Shown: positions 1 through 13,700 of the stretch, one piece after another
How the letters are laid out: each line of letters begins with the position of its first letter
Numbering within the stretch: the stretch's first letter is position 1
Assembly: GCA_035222895.1 (NCBI GenBank)
Contig: JAVYIG010004985.1
Coordinates: forward strand, 83,072-147,071
DNA: 64,000 nucleotides
Direction: 5' to 3'
DNA from: Strongylocentrotus droebachiensis
Taxonomy: Eukaryota; Echinodermata; Echinoidea; Camarodonta; Strongylocentrotidae
The notes under the pieces: generated by a model
The model's input: only the letters and a program-made list of their open reading frames with translations
What the model was told of the DNA's origin: nothing
Databases searched by the model: none
Position numbers and translations under genes: made by a program

Positions 1-47
1 CCCTCCTGGCGCTCCCGATTATTACCCTGGCCTTAGCACCAATAGAC

Positions 48-272
48 CGGTTTACTAACATATTCAAATTTATGAATGATTCTTTCCTGGGGACCTAGCA
101 ATGAGTTCTTCGGTTAACCTTTTATTAATGAATGAACTACAATACTTGGAATCCAGTCTGAATACATTACTTGTTGCTATGTTGGGCAAACCTACGGCAA
201 GCTTTCAGGTTGTCCAGAACAACCATTGTTTAAAATGGCCTTTGCATAAAATTTGAAATGTCAGTAAACTGG
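48..272. repeat. MITE with GTTTACTAACATATTCAAAT ends, copy 1
   Basis: Left GGTTTACTAACATATTCAAA and right AATTTGAAATGTCAGTAAAC are inverted. The sequence matches, in reverse, the element at 33191-33416 (shared AATGAATGAACTACAATA and GGAATCCAGTCTG). Confidence 0.7.
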
Positions 273-420
273 GCCCCATTTCACAAAACTTGACATCAGT
301 GACAAATGACTGTTTTTGGTTTAAGCTAGTGAAATCCTTGTTTCTGATTGGTTATCAGCAGATTTGTCACTGATTTTTGTCATATGTCATTGAAAAAAGG
401 CTTTGTGAAATGGACCCTGG
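271..420. repeat. Fold-back MITE with TTTCACAAAG ends, copy 1
   Basis: GGGCCCCATTTCACAAAACT at the left and GCTTTGTGAAATGGACCC at the right are inverted. The interior is nearly the same as 20364-20511, including TTCTGATTGGTTATCAGCA. Confidence 0.8.
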
Positions 421-1495
421 TCTATTGGGCACAATATGGCAAATATTGATTTGTTGGGCAAGCACAAAATAAAGGAATATTCATCACGCAGTGACCAAGT
501 GAAAAACCAAGTTGGCCAAACTCTGCGTAACGATGGCTCTGATCATGCAATATTATCTCTACATAGAAACACAACATACACTGACCGAACATATACATTG
601 TACGGGGGGAAATTAAATACAAGTATATAACAAAATAATATTTCTTCCATTCCCAGACCACAGGCCTATAAACTAATTCCAATATTGCCACATTGGTAAA
701 TATTGTCGACAAGCCATACTTACATGTGTTTTTGAAACACTTTCTACAACTATTGTTCACGTTTATCCCCCACATGGATTCATTCTATTATTAATCTCTC
801 ATCCTCAGTGTTTTATCCGAGAACTGATGATCTTCAAATTTGCAATCGATTGGGGCCAACATTAAGGTACTGCTCGATATTCTCCCAAAGCGGAACGTCA
901 ATAATTCCAAATTTGTTTTCTTTGCAATACGTTTAAAAGTACAGTTTCAAGCAGAGTGGTTATTTCAGTGAAAACTGTTTTTAGCAACCACCTGTATAAA
1001 AACACAATGTTTGTTCCCCTTCAAATAATATCTAATTGAAGCCTGTATCATACTCACCTGTACACAAAGACCCTCTGTCTATATAGACCACTTATCCTCT
1101 TTTAATAAGCAGTCTTTAAACGCAGGTGTCACTGAACGAATCGCATGACTCGGACCTCATCATTTCCTTTTATCTATTGCATACATATAACTGCTCATAA
1201 AGAAAGCTTCTAAATAATGTACAAATTTCACCTTTTGAAAAAATATGTCACTCTGTTCCTGTTATCCTATCTCTCTTAATTTCTTGCTATGTAAACAAAA
1301 CAAAAACTAGTTATTCCCTGACAGTATACTACACAAATGTCAGACAGAACCTTACAAAGAGTTCCCAACAAAAACATAAACATTTCTATGCGAGTCTGAT
1401 TATCTATACACTGTTAGGGTAAGTTACCCACCATCCATTGCAGATATAAAATATGTTAAAAGCGCATCATCATACACTATGTATTCAAATACAAA

Positions 1496-1689
1496 TACAG
1501 TCAAACCTGCTTTAGTGACCACCTGTCTACAAAGACCATCTCTCTACAAAGACCACATTTTTTGTTTCCCTGGAAAATGATTTCTCATTGAAACATGTCC
1601 TAAAGGAACCTGTCTACAAAGACCAACTGTCTACTAAGACCACTTTTCTTATCTCCCTTGGGTGGTCTTTATATACAGGTTTGACTGTA
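1496..1689. repeat. MITE with TACAGTCAAACCTG ends beside the VPS26 stop
   Basis: TACAGTCAAACCTG at 1496 and CAGGTTTGACTGTA ending at 1689 form inverted ends; the interior repeats GTCTACAAAGACCA. Related sequence is at 62663-62945 and in pieces at about 1030-1130 and 28155-28215. It lies 37 bp beyond the VPS26 stop codon, so it probably forms part of the 3' UTR. Confidence 0.75.
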
Positions 1690-1726
1690 ATTGCCTGGTT
1701 TGACGAGGGCAGTAGAGAGGGGTGTG

Positions 1727-4700
1727 CTACTCGTCTGAGCTGGGCTCTGGCTTGCTGTTTTGCGACGGCGAAACAAAGTGTTGCATCTGTTGTCTCTGCA
1801 TCTGAAGTGGTTTCTTGACCTTGTCGGCTTTTCGCCAAAGCGTCACTTCCTGTTAACGAGAGTTTTGCAAAATGATATGGGATTAGCCATTTTGGTCCAC
1901 TCGAGAACAGGATAATGGGGAGAAAAATAGAGAGTACAACGACATAGAAAGAATAAACACAGATAGAAATAAAGTTACTGAGAGGTGGGATAGGGAGAAA
2001 AATAATACAATCTAAGAAAGAAGAAATTCTGGAAGAAAGAAACAGAGAGATTAAAATAAAGAAGGACATAAAGAATGAGGGGAAGCAAGATGAGCAAGGA
2101 AGGAAAGTGAGATGGGGAGTAAGAGAACTAATCTGATATAGCAAGGATACAATTGGACGTACATCCAACTAACTCATGAGGGAGTCAAGAAAAAGGAAGA
2201 GGAACAGGGAGAGAGAGAGAGAGAGAGAGAGAGAAGGGGGGGGGGGAGATCAACAGAGATTTTTGTTTAATGATATCTGAGCATTCATATTTTCTGCAAG
2301 AAAGGAGAAAGACATACACAGAGAGGAAAGAAAGACAGAGACTAATAGAGAGAGAAAATAACAAAAATAGATAGAGAAAGAAAAGGACAGACGGATATCA
2401 AAAAAAAAAAAACAGGATGGACAGGGGGGAAAAATGGAGACAAGAGTGTACAAGACAGAGAAGAGAGAGGAAGAGGGGAGACAGACAGTGTACAAGAAAT
2501 GAGAAAGACATACACAGAGGGAAAAGAAAAAAAAAGAGACTTATAGAGAAAGAAAATAACAGAAAGAGATAGAGAAAGAAAAGAGACAGACGTAAATCAC
2601 AAGAAGAAAACCAAAACAGTAGGACAGGAACAAAAATGGAAACAGAATGTAAGAGACAGAGAAGAAAGAGAGAGATAGAGAGAGGGGGAGGGAGAGAGAG
2701 AAGGTAGGGTGAGTAGGGATACATGTAGGTGACAAGGATAATGTTTCACTGACCTGTTGTTTGAAGTACCGCCTTTCTTCTTCATCTACGAGTACAAGAT
2801 TCAGGTAGTAGCGAACTGAGAACTTCTTGTTTACATCCCTCATCGTAGGCGTCAGCTCGTACCCTGACAGGAATAGCCTTATGGGTATTGATTCACCTGG
2901 GATCACAAGATATCCAAGGTCAAAGGTCAAAGGTTTGCCAACATTATCTTTGACTCGTAAGCAGAACAATAATATGATGACACATGCATTTCAAACAGAG
3001 AGATACAAAATCATTGAGTAAATATACATGTATACAAATTTCTTTCAACATAAATATAATTAGAGAAAAACAATTTTATGTAACATGATAGCACAGTTTA
3101 AGAAATATGGTTAAGGATGATTCCAGTACGAGTGTGTGCTTCCTGCATATAAGAAACAATTCACATACCTGTCAACCTTTCAAAGCACAAAATTAGGAAT
3201 ACAGTGATTTGGTATACTTTTGTTGCGCTAGTGCCCATTAATAAGGCATTGAAACCCCATTACCAAGTCCCTTGGAGAGGAGTTAAAGCTGCCAGTCCGC
3301 AGGTTGCTTACATACCAGCATACACATGTTTTCTTAGCAGTCAGGTAAAGCAAACAAACAAAAAGAATGACAAAAGTTTTTTACTACGTACCTCTTACTG
3401 GGGCACCATCCATGATTTCATATTTTGCTATGGTTTCGTTTTCATTGAATGTATTGGGACCTGAAAGAGAGAGAGAGAGAGGGAGGGAGGGAGAGAATGA
3501 CAATATGTTAATACTGATGATAAATGGATGCATTTATGTGGCACGGTTACTTTACACATTTTCTACTGGCCTTTTATGCAGGCTTTAACAAAATAATTCT
3601 GAGCAACTAGCCATTTATATCACCTGGGTGGAGAGTATCATATCTAGATGTATCTTGCCAAAGGACATTAGTGCTATGGCAGGCATTCAAACCCCATTTC
3701 TTATGCTCAGCATGTTGGGACTCATCAGCCAAATTTATGGGCACAAATGCCAAGTGAAAAGCATCAACAGAGATACACAAAGTCATGTATACATACACAT
3801 GTATGAGGGATGCTTATGATCACACAAATAACTTGTCCTCACAATTTTCACCATTCCATAATATGAACATTCGTACCTTTTTTTTAATCAAATGATTTGA
3901 AGGAAAAAATATTGTCATCTAATTATGTTTCATCGCATTTTGTAGGATTCCGGTTTGATTTATTATATTTTTGTCACAATAACTGTATTTTACTTGTACC
4001 CGAAGCCTACAAATGAGAAAACAGAAGTTTATCTTTTTCATTTTATTTTTTTTATTTTTTCACAAAAAATGTATGAAAAATAAGTTTTTTTAATTTATAT
4101 TTTCCTGTATCGTTTTCTAAAACACATTGGTTTTGTAACTTCCTTCAAACCTCCTTTGTATTTTCTACTGTTAAATGATCACAAAATGTAGATATGCCAT
4201 TGTACACTTGTACATGTATAATTCTGCTGTGACATGATCTCTGTTATAGTTCATCCAATGGAAAAGGAATTTCTGGTGCATGACAGATGAATCAATAAAT
4301 TCTGTTTGATTTCATTTCCTATTTTTTAATTTAAAGAAAAGAGGATAGATCAAAACACTTTAAAGAAATGTTTTTAGTTTATCTGATCCAGTCATTTCAT
4401 AACCTTTTGAAGGATTCTGTTTTGATTTATAATAGTCTTGTAACAATAACCATATTTGTATTTTACCCACAGCCTGATAAAGAGAACAGAGCTTTATTAA
4501 TTTCATTTCCTTTTTCTTTACACAATTAGTATGAAGAATAGGTATTTCATTTCATTTCTTTTTAGTGATTTCAATAAAGAGGATACATATAAAAAGATTT
4601 TAAAGAAATTTGTTAGTTTACCTGATCCAGTTGTTTCTCTTTTGATGATGGCAAGTTCCATGTGTTTGATCTTGATTCTCACAAGCAGGAAATAGATTTT

Positions 4701-7700
4701 ACCAACGATTACATCTTTGAGATGGTATCTGCAAATAGAACAAATGGTTTGGAAAACTCATCAGTCAAATCAAATCCGATCCAACTTGATTCAGTTTCAC
4801 TTTGTAAACTAGATGGATCTTCGACTGCGCGTAGTAAAAAATGATGCCTTCCCCATGACCCGAGTTTGGTGGGAATCCATCAATTGGTTCTTGAGATAAA
4901 ACGAACGGGACATATGGACACATGTCCCTACGTATGTACGTATACAGACAGACCACCCAAAAACATAATACTTCCAAATACTTTGTAGCAGAGGCATAAA
5001 ACCGAGTGTGAGATGGGAAGGTGATCCATGACAATATCTCTCTCTCTCTATCTCTATCTCTATCTCTTTCTCTCACACTTTCTTTCTCTTTCCCTCTCTC
5101 AGAATAACTAAAGTTATTCCTTGGGGCGAGGTTTCCTTTCATAAAAATAAAAAAACTCACAACTCACTTTGATTTGATGTATTCAAATTCTACACCTGTT
5201 GATCCCCTCTCTCTCTCTCTCTCTGTTGCACAGTCTGTCTGTCTGTCTGCGCCCCCCCCCCCCCCCCTTTCTCTGCTCATCTTCTTATCTCTATCTCTAT
5301 CTCTCTATCTCTCTCATTCTCTCTCTATCTCTCTCTCTCTCTCTTTCTCTCATACTTTCTTTCTCTTTCTCTCACTCACAACTTACTTTGATTTGTTGTA
5401 TTCAAATTCTATATGGAGGCAGTCCTCAATGCCAACTTCCATCTTAATAGACGAGTTGACCTCGGGGTAGTGTGACAGGGTGTGAACCACGAGATCCATC
5501 TCACGCACTGTGTCCGTCAACCGCTTGGTGATCGTCACTCGTAGAAAGTATCTGTAAGAGGTCAAAGGTAAGAGGTCATAGGTTAGAGGTCAAAAGGAGT
5601 TAATATCAGACAGAATTAAAAATTCAGAGGGGCTGTATGATAGGTTGTGAACAAAATGGTCAATCTAATGCACCGTCTATCAATTGAAGAAAGTATATGT
5701 AAGAGGTTAAGACATCCACATCTATTGACATAGACATCCAAGGCTTGACAAAAAAGGATTGTATGATAGGGTGTTGCCATGAAGGTCCATCTAACACAAG
5801 TGCTGTATCTGTCAAGCGCTAGGTGATCATCAATCATAGAAATTATATCTATGAGGTTAACGGTTAGAGGTCAAAAGCAGTGAATAGCCGACAAGATTAA
5901 AGGCTTCTCAAAAATGGGTAGTGTAATATTGGGCCGTATGCATAAAAAGTAGCAATTGCTTGCAAGCAATTGCTTCAAGCACAAGCAATTGCTTGTCAAG
6001 CAAAAGATCAAGCTCAAGCAATTGCTTAAATCCGTATGCATAACATTTTGCTTGCCTCCAGGAAGCAATTGCTTACGATCTCAACAATAGCGACGTCACG
6101 CCGGTGCGAACATCATTCATGGGAGAACAAAGGCGGGTTTCGCATACTAGTAGTGTATTCAAATGTCATGCGTGTGGGGTAGCCTTTCCTGACATGGCAG
6201 TATAACATTCCAGGATGACATATTTCAGAACAAAATGAAAAAAAAACACCGATACATGCACACACAAGCGCACACCCAAATACACATACACACATGGCAT
6301 GCATATACTAACAAGAAAAATACGTATAATACACGTGACTGTACTGAAGGGATTTTACAAGTAAGGCAGACGTGTGTCTAATTTTCCGCTAAATCTGATA
6401 GGCCTACAAGTGAGAACATGGCGTCAGATGGTGAGGAAATTAATACAACTGACCAAGATCTTAGTACCCATTTGGTGGAGATCATCAAAGAATTCCCCAT
6501 ATTGATGGAGAAATGTCAGCTGCCGCAAGCAAAGGAAAAGAAAACCCTAGCTCTACAGCAGGCAAAGAACACGATCATGGCCAGTATTGGCAAGAGGATG
6601 GATGAAAAACAAATCATGAAAAAATTGCCAACATGAAGACAAGCCTCAAGAAGAAGACTGACACTAATCAAACAGGGAATCGCAAGATTACCCTATGCCC
6701 ATGGGAGAAAGAGCTCTACACCATCATGAATGGGGATGAAAACCCGGTGGTAACAAAAATGCCCTGCTCCATTTCTGCTGGCGTTTCCACCAACACTGAT
6801 TCTCTGTCATCGTGCTCTAGTCAAGCATCACCCAGTGCATCTTGTCCAAGGGTAGGCAAATGAACAATTTCAAATGATAAATCATATCAATAATTCATAA
6901 TGAAATTCCTAAAACATTTAGCATTTTGATACTTTTGTCATTGGTGTTATGATTTTCATACTACTTAAACATCAACATACATCCAAGCTTCATGAAATTT
7001 CTCATGTGAATAATAACAAATGTAACAAAAAATTAGTTAACGTTGCCAATCGTGAATCTTTATTTGCGATTAACATGGATATGATGAAGACATACGTAAT
7101 TGAAAGATTAAACGAGAACTTGTTTGAGATTTAATCTCAATTATATAAGTAATATAAATGAGGGTTTACGTTAAATGAGACCCCGTTAGTGCGCATGCGC
7201 TAATCAGCAATATTCGTAGAAAGCCGAGGATGTGCCTACTGAACCAAGCAGAAAGATAACGAGAACTGTAATTAATAACAATACCCAGCACTAGGGAGGG
7301 TAAGGGAGGGACGTAAACCCTCATTTATATTACTTATATAATTGAGATTAAATCTCAAACAAGTTCTCGTTTAATCTTTCAATTATACTACGTAATACCA
7401 ATTTCGGGATTACGTTAAATGAGATTTCGAAGCTCAGTAGGCCATCCGAACCAGTGCTCAACACAATAGTATACATTATTGATAGCAAGATAAAACATGC
7501 TGCTAAAAAGGTAAACCAGCTGACCTTATAAATGCGATGCCAAAACTAGGGCATCCTTTAGGACGTCATGATTGCACCTGTGAAGTTAACGTTCCTGTTC
7601 TCCACTGGTTTCATGTAATAAGTTCGAAACGTCCGTTCAGAAGACCAGCCTGCCTGGGCTAGTATATGCTTGATAGGCAGATTTGTACTGTTTGCCGCCG

Positions 7701-10700
7701 AAGTAGATGCAGCTCTAGTGGAATGAGCTTTGTAGATGTCTGTGTCGATCCCTGCCAAGGTCAACGTTTCCTTCACCCATCTGGCGATGGTCTGCGTAGT
7801 AACGCGTTTGTGCGGTTTCTTGAAGCTGATGAACAGATAGCGTTCCTGTCCCCGGATGCTCTCCGTTCTGCGCAAGTAGTGCCGCAAGTAGTTAAGTACA
7901 CATAACCTCCTGTCTGGTGGATATGCCTTCATTTTCAAGTTGAAGTTCACATTCCCCGGTTTTGTTTGCTTTAGGAGGTCCTTAAAAATGAACAGAACTT
8001 CGCTGCCCTTGATTTTCATGTAGTCAAGATGCAAGCTGTGCAGTGACTGGACCCGCTGGGCCGAGATCAGCGCCATAAGTGTGCAAAGTTTCATAGTCAA
8101 AGTTTTTAGCGTGAGCGAATTCGCTGGTGCCCACTTTCGTAGATAATTAAACACTATGTTCACATCCCAAATCTCCTTATACCTTGGCGCTGGAGGGCGC
8201 AATTGGAATGCTCCTTTACAAAAACGACTAATAAGAGGATGAGTTCCAACTGTACGTGACGAATCCTCAAGTACTAGGAATGCAGACAAGGCGCTGCGTG
8301 CAGAATTTATAACACTATAACTAGCTCTTTCACTTTCAAAGAGTTCCGACAAAAAATCAATTACATCATTGGATCTCGCCTGGAGATAGTTCAAGCCTTT
8401 TTTATGGCAGTATTTCTTCCATTTCCTTATGTAAACGGCATAGTTCTTTGTCGTTGATGCTCGCCACGATGCTGCTATTACATTGATAGCTCTTGCACTC
8501 AAACCTTTACTTTCTAGTGGCTGGCGCAGCACCTGCAACAAAGCAAATCAAGTTGATTATTAAGCGGGTGTGGCTCATTTGTAATAGGCTGTGCTAGTAA
8601 GTTTGGCCTTCTAGCTATGAACATTGGCTCCCCAATAATCATACCCTTCAAAAGAGGGAACCATGGTTGGGTAGGCCAGTTTGGAACTACTAGTAGGCCT
8701 GTTGCATCATCGCATTTAATCTTTTGTAAGCATTTTGCGATGAGGCAGAAGGGTGGGAATGCGTAGAAACTTAATGGTTTCCAGTCGATTGTGAAAGCAT
8801 CAACTGTTTCAGCTCCAGGGTCAGGCAGCCATGAGATATATCTGTCAACTTGCTTATTTAATCTTGATGCAAATAGGTCTATTTCTGGGGAACCAAATTG
8901 CTGAGCAATTTCTTTGAATGCATCTGTATTTAGCATCCACTCTGTCTTGTGGTTAAAGTGTCTAGACATGTGGTCTGCCTCTGTGTTAAGTTTCCCTGGT
9001 AAATGGGCAGCTGATAGCCATATGTTCCTGCTCATGCACCATTCCCAAATGTGTTTGGCTGCCTCATTGCAATCTGCGGACTTGCAGCCCCCCATATTGT
9101 TAATGTATGATACTGCAGTTACATTATCAACACGGAGTAGTACATGCACATTTTCCACATCAGCACAGAAGGATTGAACGCCAAACCCGGCAGCGACTGT
9201 TTCAAGGTAGTTTATGCCATAATTTCTTGCTTTGTGCAATTCTTTTTCATTCCATCTACCACCTGTGCATGATTGGAGGTTAGTAGCACCCCAGCCAGCC
9301 CCACTGGCGTCCGTGCGCAACTCGAGGTCTGGTTTCGGTCTTCTTATTGGAGCGAATGAAGACGTTACATGCTCGACCCACCATTGAAGTTCACCCTTGG
9401 CTTCAATTGAAAGTGTCATTTTTCTATCGAAATGACCTCTGTTTGCTTTTAGTGCTGCAATTTTGTCTCTCTCTAAAGTACGATAGAAGAGAGGGCCATA
9501 TTGGACTGCTGGGAAAGTTGAAACAATCTTTCCAATAACCCTGGCAACGTGCCTTATTGAGGGCTCTTTAGTGTCAATAAGCTCTTGACAGAGGCGTTCG
9601 ACTTCGAGCGCCTTGCTTTCTGGAAGCCTAATTTGCATAGTATTTGTATTCAGAACAAAGCCAAGGAACGTTATCTCTTTGGTGGGGGTAAGTACCGATT
9701 TTTCAGGGTGAATAATGAACCCGAGTTGTGCAAGGATGTCAGTGGTAGCCTTAACAGCTGCTTTGAGCTTTTCCTCATTTTCTGCAATGAGGATTGTGTC
9801 ATCCAAATATCCTACCACAATGTGACCAGCTTGTCTGAGCTTAGAAAAAACTGGCTTTAGTAATTTTGTGAATAGCCTTGGTGCTGTACTGAGACCATTG
9901 GGCAGTGCTTTGAATTGCCAACATTGACCATTGACAATAAATTTGAGGTATTTCCTATCCTCTTGGTGGATCGGTACTGTATAATATGCATCTCTGAGGT
10001 CGACAGAGGCTAGAAAATTGTCAGGGGATACAAGATCCAGGACAGTGTGGATATTATCCATCTTAAAATGCTGATACATCATGCATTTATTCAATTCTGA
10101 AAGATCGAGGATTAGACGTACACCTCCAGTTCTTTTTGGCGTAGTAAAAATATTAGAAATGAATTCACCCTCTTCATGTACACAGGGCTCAATAACATTT
10201 TTACGATGGAGGCTAGTAATTTCTACTTGAATGCGCTTAGCATCCGGGAGGCTCCGTTTATAGCGTTTAGCCTTTAATTCATGCAAGTCTTTAATTTTTT
10301 CTACATCAAACTCGATCTTGTATCCCGAGACAGCCCTAATAACAATAGGGTCTGTTGTTAGCTCTTGCCAATTTTTCCTAAAATACCTCAGTCGACCGCC
10401 CACTGGGGGAACACTACATGTACTACTAGTACTAGCATTAGTCAAATCATTTTCGCTAAAAATGTGATCAGAGTGTGATTCACTGACCTTGTCGTGACTT
10501 GGTCTTGGGAGTTCTACTTCCTCCTCTGCTGGCCCATGGGACCCCTCTGGGCACCTGGCGCTTGCATTTGAGGCTGGTTCGGAGCCTGAGACTGAGTGTA
10601 CGGAGGCAGTCTGCCCCTCCTGTTCTGTCTGTACCCTAAAAAAGGGCCACCCTGCGATCCTGACATTGGCCTGCTATACCCGCGGGATTGGCTCTGTGAG

Positions 10701-13700
10701 CCCCAGCGGTGCCCCGGTGCATTGTAGCCACGTCCCCGGTAGGGATGCGAAGCAAAACGGTGTTTGAATTTGTCCCTCATCACACCGGCCGCTGCCAGTT
10801 GCTGATCTTTGAGATCCTTCACCTGCTTCCCTAGATCATCACCAAACAAAAGTCTAGTAGCTGGCAGAGTAGGTTTGCACAGATGCGTAAACCTTGCATT
10901 CAAGTCAGGTTTTATGAGCTCTTTTCTCAGGCAGTTTAGTTCAAAGTTAGCGTTGCAAATTAACGCCAAAGCATCTTGCTGTGTATCAGTTATACCGCCC
11001 GTAGAAACGGAGCGGGCAAATGCATTGATGCCATGAGTGAGTGATTTTTGGACTCGTTGTAACTTCAAGTCACGGCTTTTTGTCATCGGAGGTAGATTGT
11101 CCCATATCACAGGGTTCACCTTTGGTGCCTCTATAATCTGACAATTGCTTGGAGCTGGGTATTTAGCAGTTACTTCATCAAGAACTTTCCCCTCCAATTG
11201 GTGTGTCATGAGATATGAAGTAGATTGGGCTATCTCCTCATCAATAGGATCTCCGATATCCGATGCCATTGCAAATTTTGCGGCGATCGAGGGAATGACA
11301 AAGTTATCAGGTTGAGGCATGTCTGAGTCAAAATTCTCTTCCTCCGAGACGGCGCCCGCTTCGGTTGCATCCGCGGGTAGACCGTAAAAATCCATGAGCC
11401 CGGTGGGCGGTATGTCATTCCCGTGGTCGAACGGGGGCCGTTGCACACAGTCTTCCCCGCCGGTAGCCCCGGTGGAGCCGCGAGACGAAGACGGGTGTGA
11501 GCTGCCGGTGACAGCCGTAGCATTAGCAGCGGGCAACGCCTCAACCACTCGCGCAAGAAGCGCTTCCATTTTATCAAGTCTGTTATTGAAAGTAGAAAAT
11601 GGAACCGTTGATTCCACTTTCTGATTCTTCTCGCTCATTGCCTTTGGCTCCGAGTCCGACTTTGTTTTGCTTTTAGCTTTCCCCGGCCCACTCTTGCTGA
11701 CTTTGCCAGCCGTGACTTTGCCACTGGAGTTGGGTAATTTTTTCTTTCCGTCGGAGCCCGTGGCTCCAGCGCTACCAGGCGGTGCCTGGGGTGGAAGCGC
11801 TGACGGAGGTAACGCAGCGGTGCTGCTATCCATTTGAGACATTACAATTCTATCGATAAAATATCACTTCAGAAGGGCGTGATTTATAAAAATAAGCGTC
11901 TCAAAGTTATCAGTAAATGTCAAGGATGAAACTAATAACGTTTTTTACCTTTGAATTTCGGGGATTGCGTGGATAATAATATCTGATTTTCTTGAGCCAC
12001 AAAGGTGTCCTTTTGCTCAATAACACGCGACTAACGAATTGCTGATTAGCGCATGCGCACTAACGGGGTCTCATTTAACGTAATCCCGAAATTGGTATTA
12101 CGTAGTATAATGCATCATAATGTTATTTTCTTTTCATAGAATGCGACGAATCGTCGGCGTGGGCCAGCCTCTGAAACGAACACGCCATCACCCATGCCTG
12201 TTCCTGTCAAAGGTCCCAAGAGGAAGGTGTTGTCAGGCGAAACAGAGGAAACCATCAACCTGTCAACATCGGAGCTGCAAAGGCTGGTTCTCCTCGACCA
12301 GCTCAAGTACACCCGAATGAAAATAAGACGTCTCGAGCAGAGCCAGCAGCCCATTGAACATGCTGAATAACGAAGCCAAGACGTATGCGTAACTTGCAAG
12401 AGAGCAAAGCCGAACAAGACTATAGAAAGAGTAGCTATTAGTTATTTATTGTTTAAAAATGTTTTTCTTTAGTTCATCTGTAGTTATCAATCGTAAGCGA
12501 TTTTATTATTTTACTATAAACATAGCAAATATACTCTGCGAAGACAGGTTGAAATAAAAATAAACGTTAATCTGCAAGTTGAAGAAAAAAAAATCAATTG
12601 TTTTCTTGTCTTTATTTCGCCAGTAGTTCCAGTTTATTTACGACTGTTATTCATTGGTCGCGTCTCTCGTAGATATGGTTGGCGATTTCATCACGCTTTT
12701 GTTGACCTCGCTGCCTCAGTATCCGAGGTCCTTGTTCTACAACTCCACCATGGTTGCCATTGTCGCCAGCGATTTCTTCATCCTTGTCATCGCCACGCAA
12801 GTCGTCGTCCGGGTCATGGAGGAAGCGTGACACGTTGTAAAGCACAAAACATGCTACGATGCACTTGGGGATATTCTCGAGCTTCAGGCGAACCCCATAC
12901 CTGAGGATCGGGAATCGCCGTTTGAGTTGCCCAAAAGCCTGCTCGATGACGACACGGTTTCTTGTGTGAGCCCTGTTAAAAGACCTCTTGACCGGCGTGT
13001 CTGGATCAGCGAAGGGCGTCATCATGTATGGTGATATCCCATATCCAGAGTCCCCCAGAAGGCAGCCGCGAACATTTCTTGAAACGACATCGCGCAGGTC
13101 CGACGTTTGAAAAATCCAGGAGTCGTGAACCGATCCGGGCCAGCCAACGTCAACACTAGTGAAGATATAGTTCTCATCGCATGTTGCCTGGACGTTAAAG
13201 GAAGGGTAGTTTTTGCGGTTGATGAACTCATCTCCGAACTGGCCGCGCGGTTTGTCAATCCGCACATGGGTGCAGTCAATCGCCCCGATAGTGAAAGGAA
13301 ACCCCAGTTTTTCAGCCCATCGTTCCTTTGCATGTGTCACGTCTGCGTTTGAAGTGGGAAACTTGATCCAGGTAGGGTGCTGCGCTGCGATGAGGTCAAT
13401 GTTTTTAGCCACATGTCGAGAAACAGTGGTCTGGCTGATCCCCATCACTTCCCCCACTGTTGTTTGGTAACCCGGATCCGCCAAGTAGTGGAGCGTGGCC
13501 TCCATGCTCTCCACCGTTGTCAGACATCCTCCCCGTTTTTCATCATGTTCAGGTATGAACCTGTGTGCTAACCACTCAACGTTCTCTTTGTCGAAACGGA
13601 ATAGTTTCCGATAGGTCTCGGGAGCAATTTCTTCTCGATTTATTCTACTCCTGTACAACTTTGTTTTTTCTCTAACGAGCATAAACATGATGCTTAACCG

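Larger units (their letters stand above)
7097..12111 (-). mobile_element. DIRS-type tyrosine recombinase retrotransposon, full length
   Basis: Read on the minus strand, the order is gag-like ORF, RT/RNase H ORF, tyrosine recombinase ORF, then an internal complementary region, the canonical DIRS plan. The inverted terminal repeats match over 46 bp (7166-7211 and 12038-12083) with unequal outer extensions. No target duplication is seen, as expected for recombinase-mediated integration; both ends share TAAT (7097-7100, 12108-12111). All three ORFs are open, so the copy is probably young. It interrupts the intron of the Harbinger partner gene. Confidence 0.93.
6418..12370 (+). pseudogene. Harbinger Myb/SANT-like partner gene, frameshifted, intron occupied by DIRS
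   Basis: Exon 1 runs 6418-6851 and exon 2 12140-12370 (stop TAA). Exon 1 ends CCAAGG before gtaggc; exon 2 follows a pyrimidine-rich ttttcttttcatag acceptor, and both edges are phase 0. The product begins MASDGEEINTTDQDLS; its first 70 residues look like the helical Myb/SANT-MADF-like module of Harbinger accessory proteins, which bind transposon ends and help the transposase enter the nucleus. The middle is Ser-rich and the C-terminus is basic and helical (LQRLVLLDQLKYTRMKIRRLEQ). The frame breaks in the run of six A near 6618-6623: an early stop (TGA at 6634) follows, and the homologous frame resumes one base over. One base appears to be missing from the homopolymer, by mutation or sequencing error. 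The 5.0-kb DIRS lies wholly inside the intron, so exon 2 is physically intact. Confidence 0.72.

Noticed and set aside
1588-1818. Plus-strand ORF of 76 codons
   Set aside because: It is the shadow of the VPS26 last exon and the adjacent MITE.
6949-7134. 61-codon ORF inside the Harbinger partner intron
   Set aside because: It crosses the DIRS left boundary at 7097, so it is a chance frame.
7097-12111. LTR retrotransposon
   Set aside because: There are no direct LTRs, protease or DDE integrase; inverted ends and a tyrosine recombinase define DIRS.
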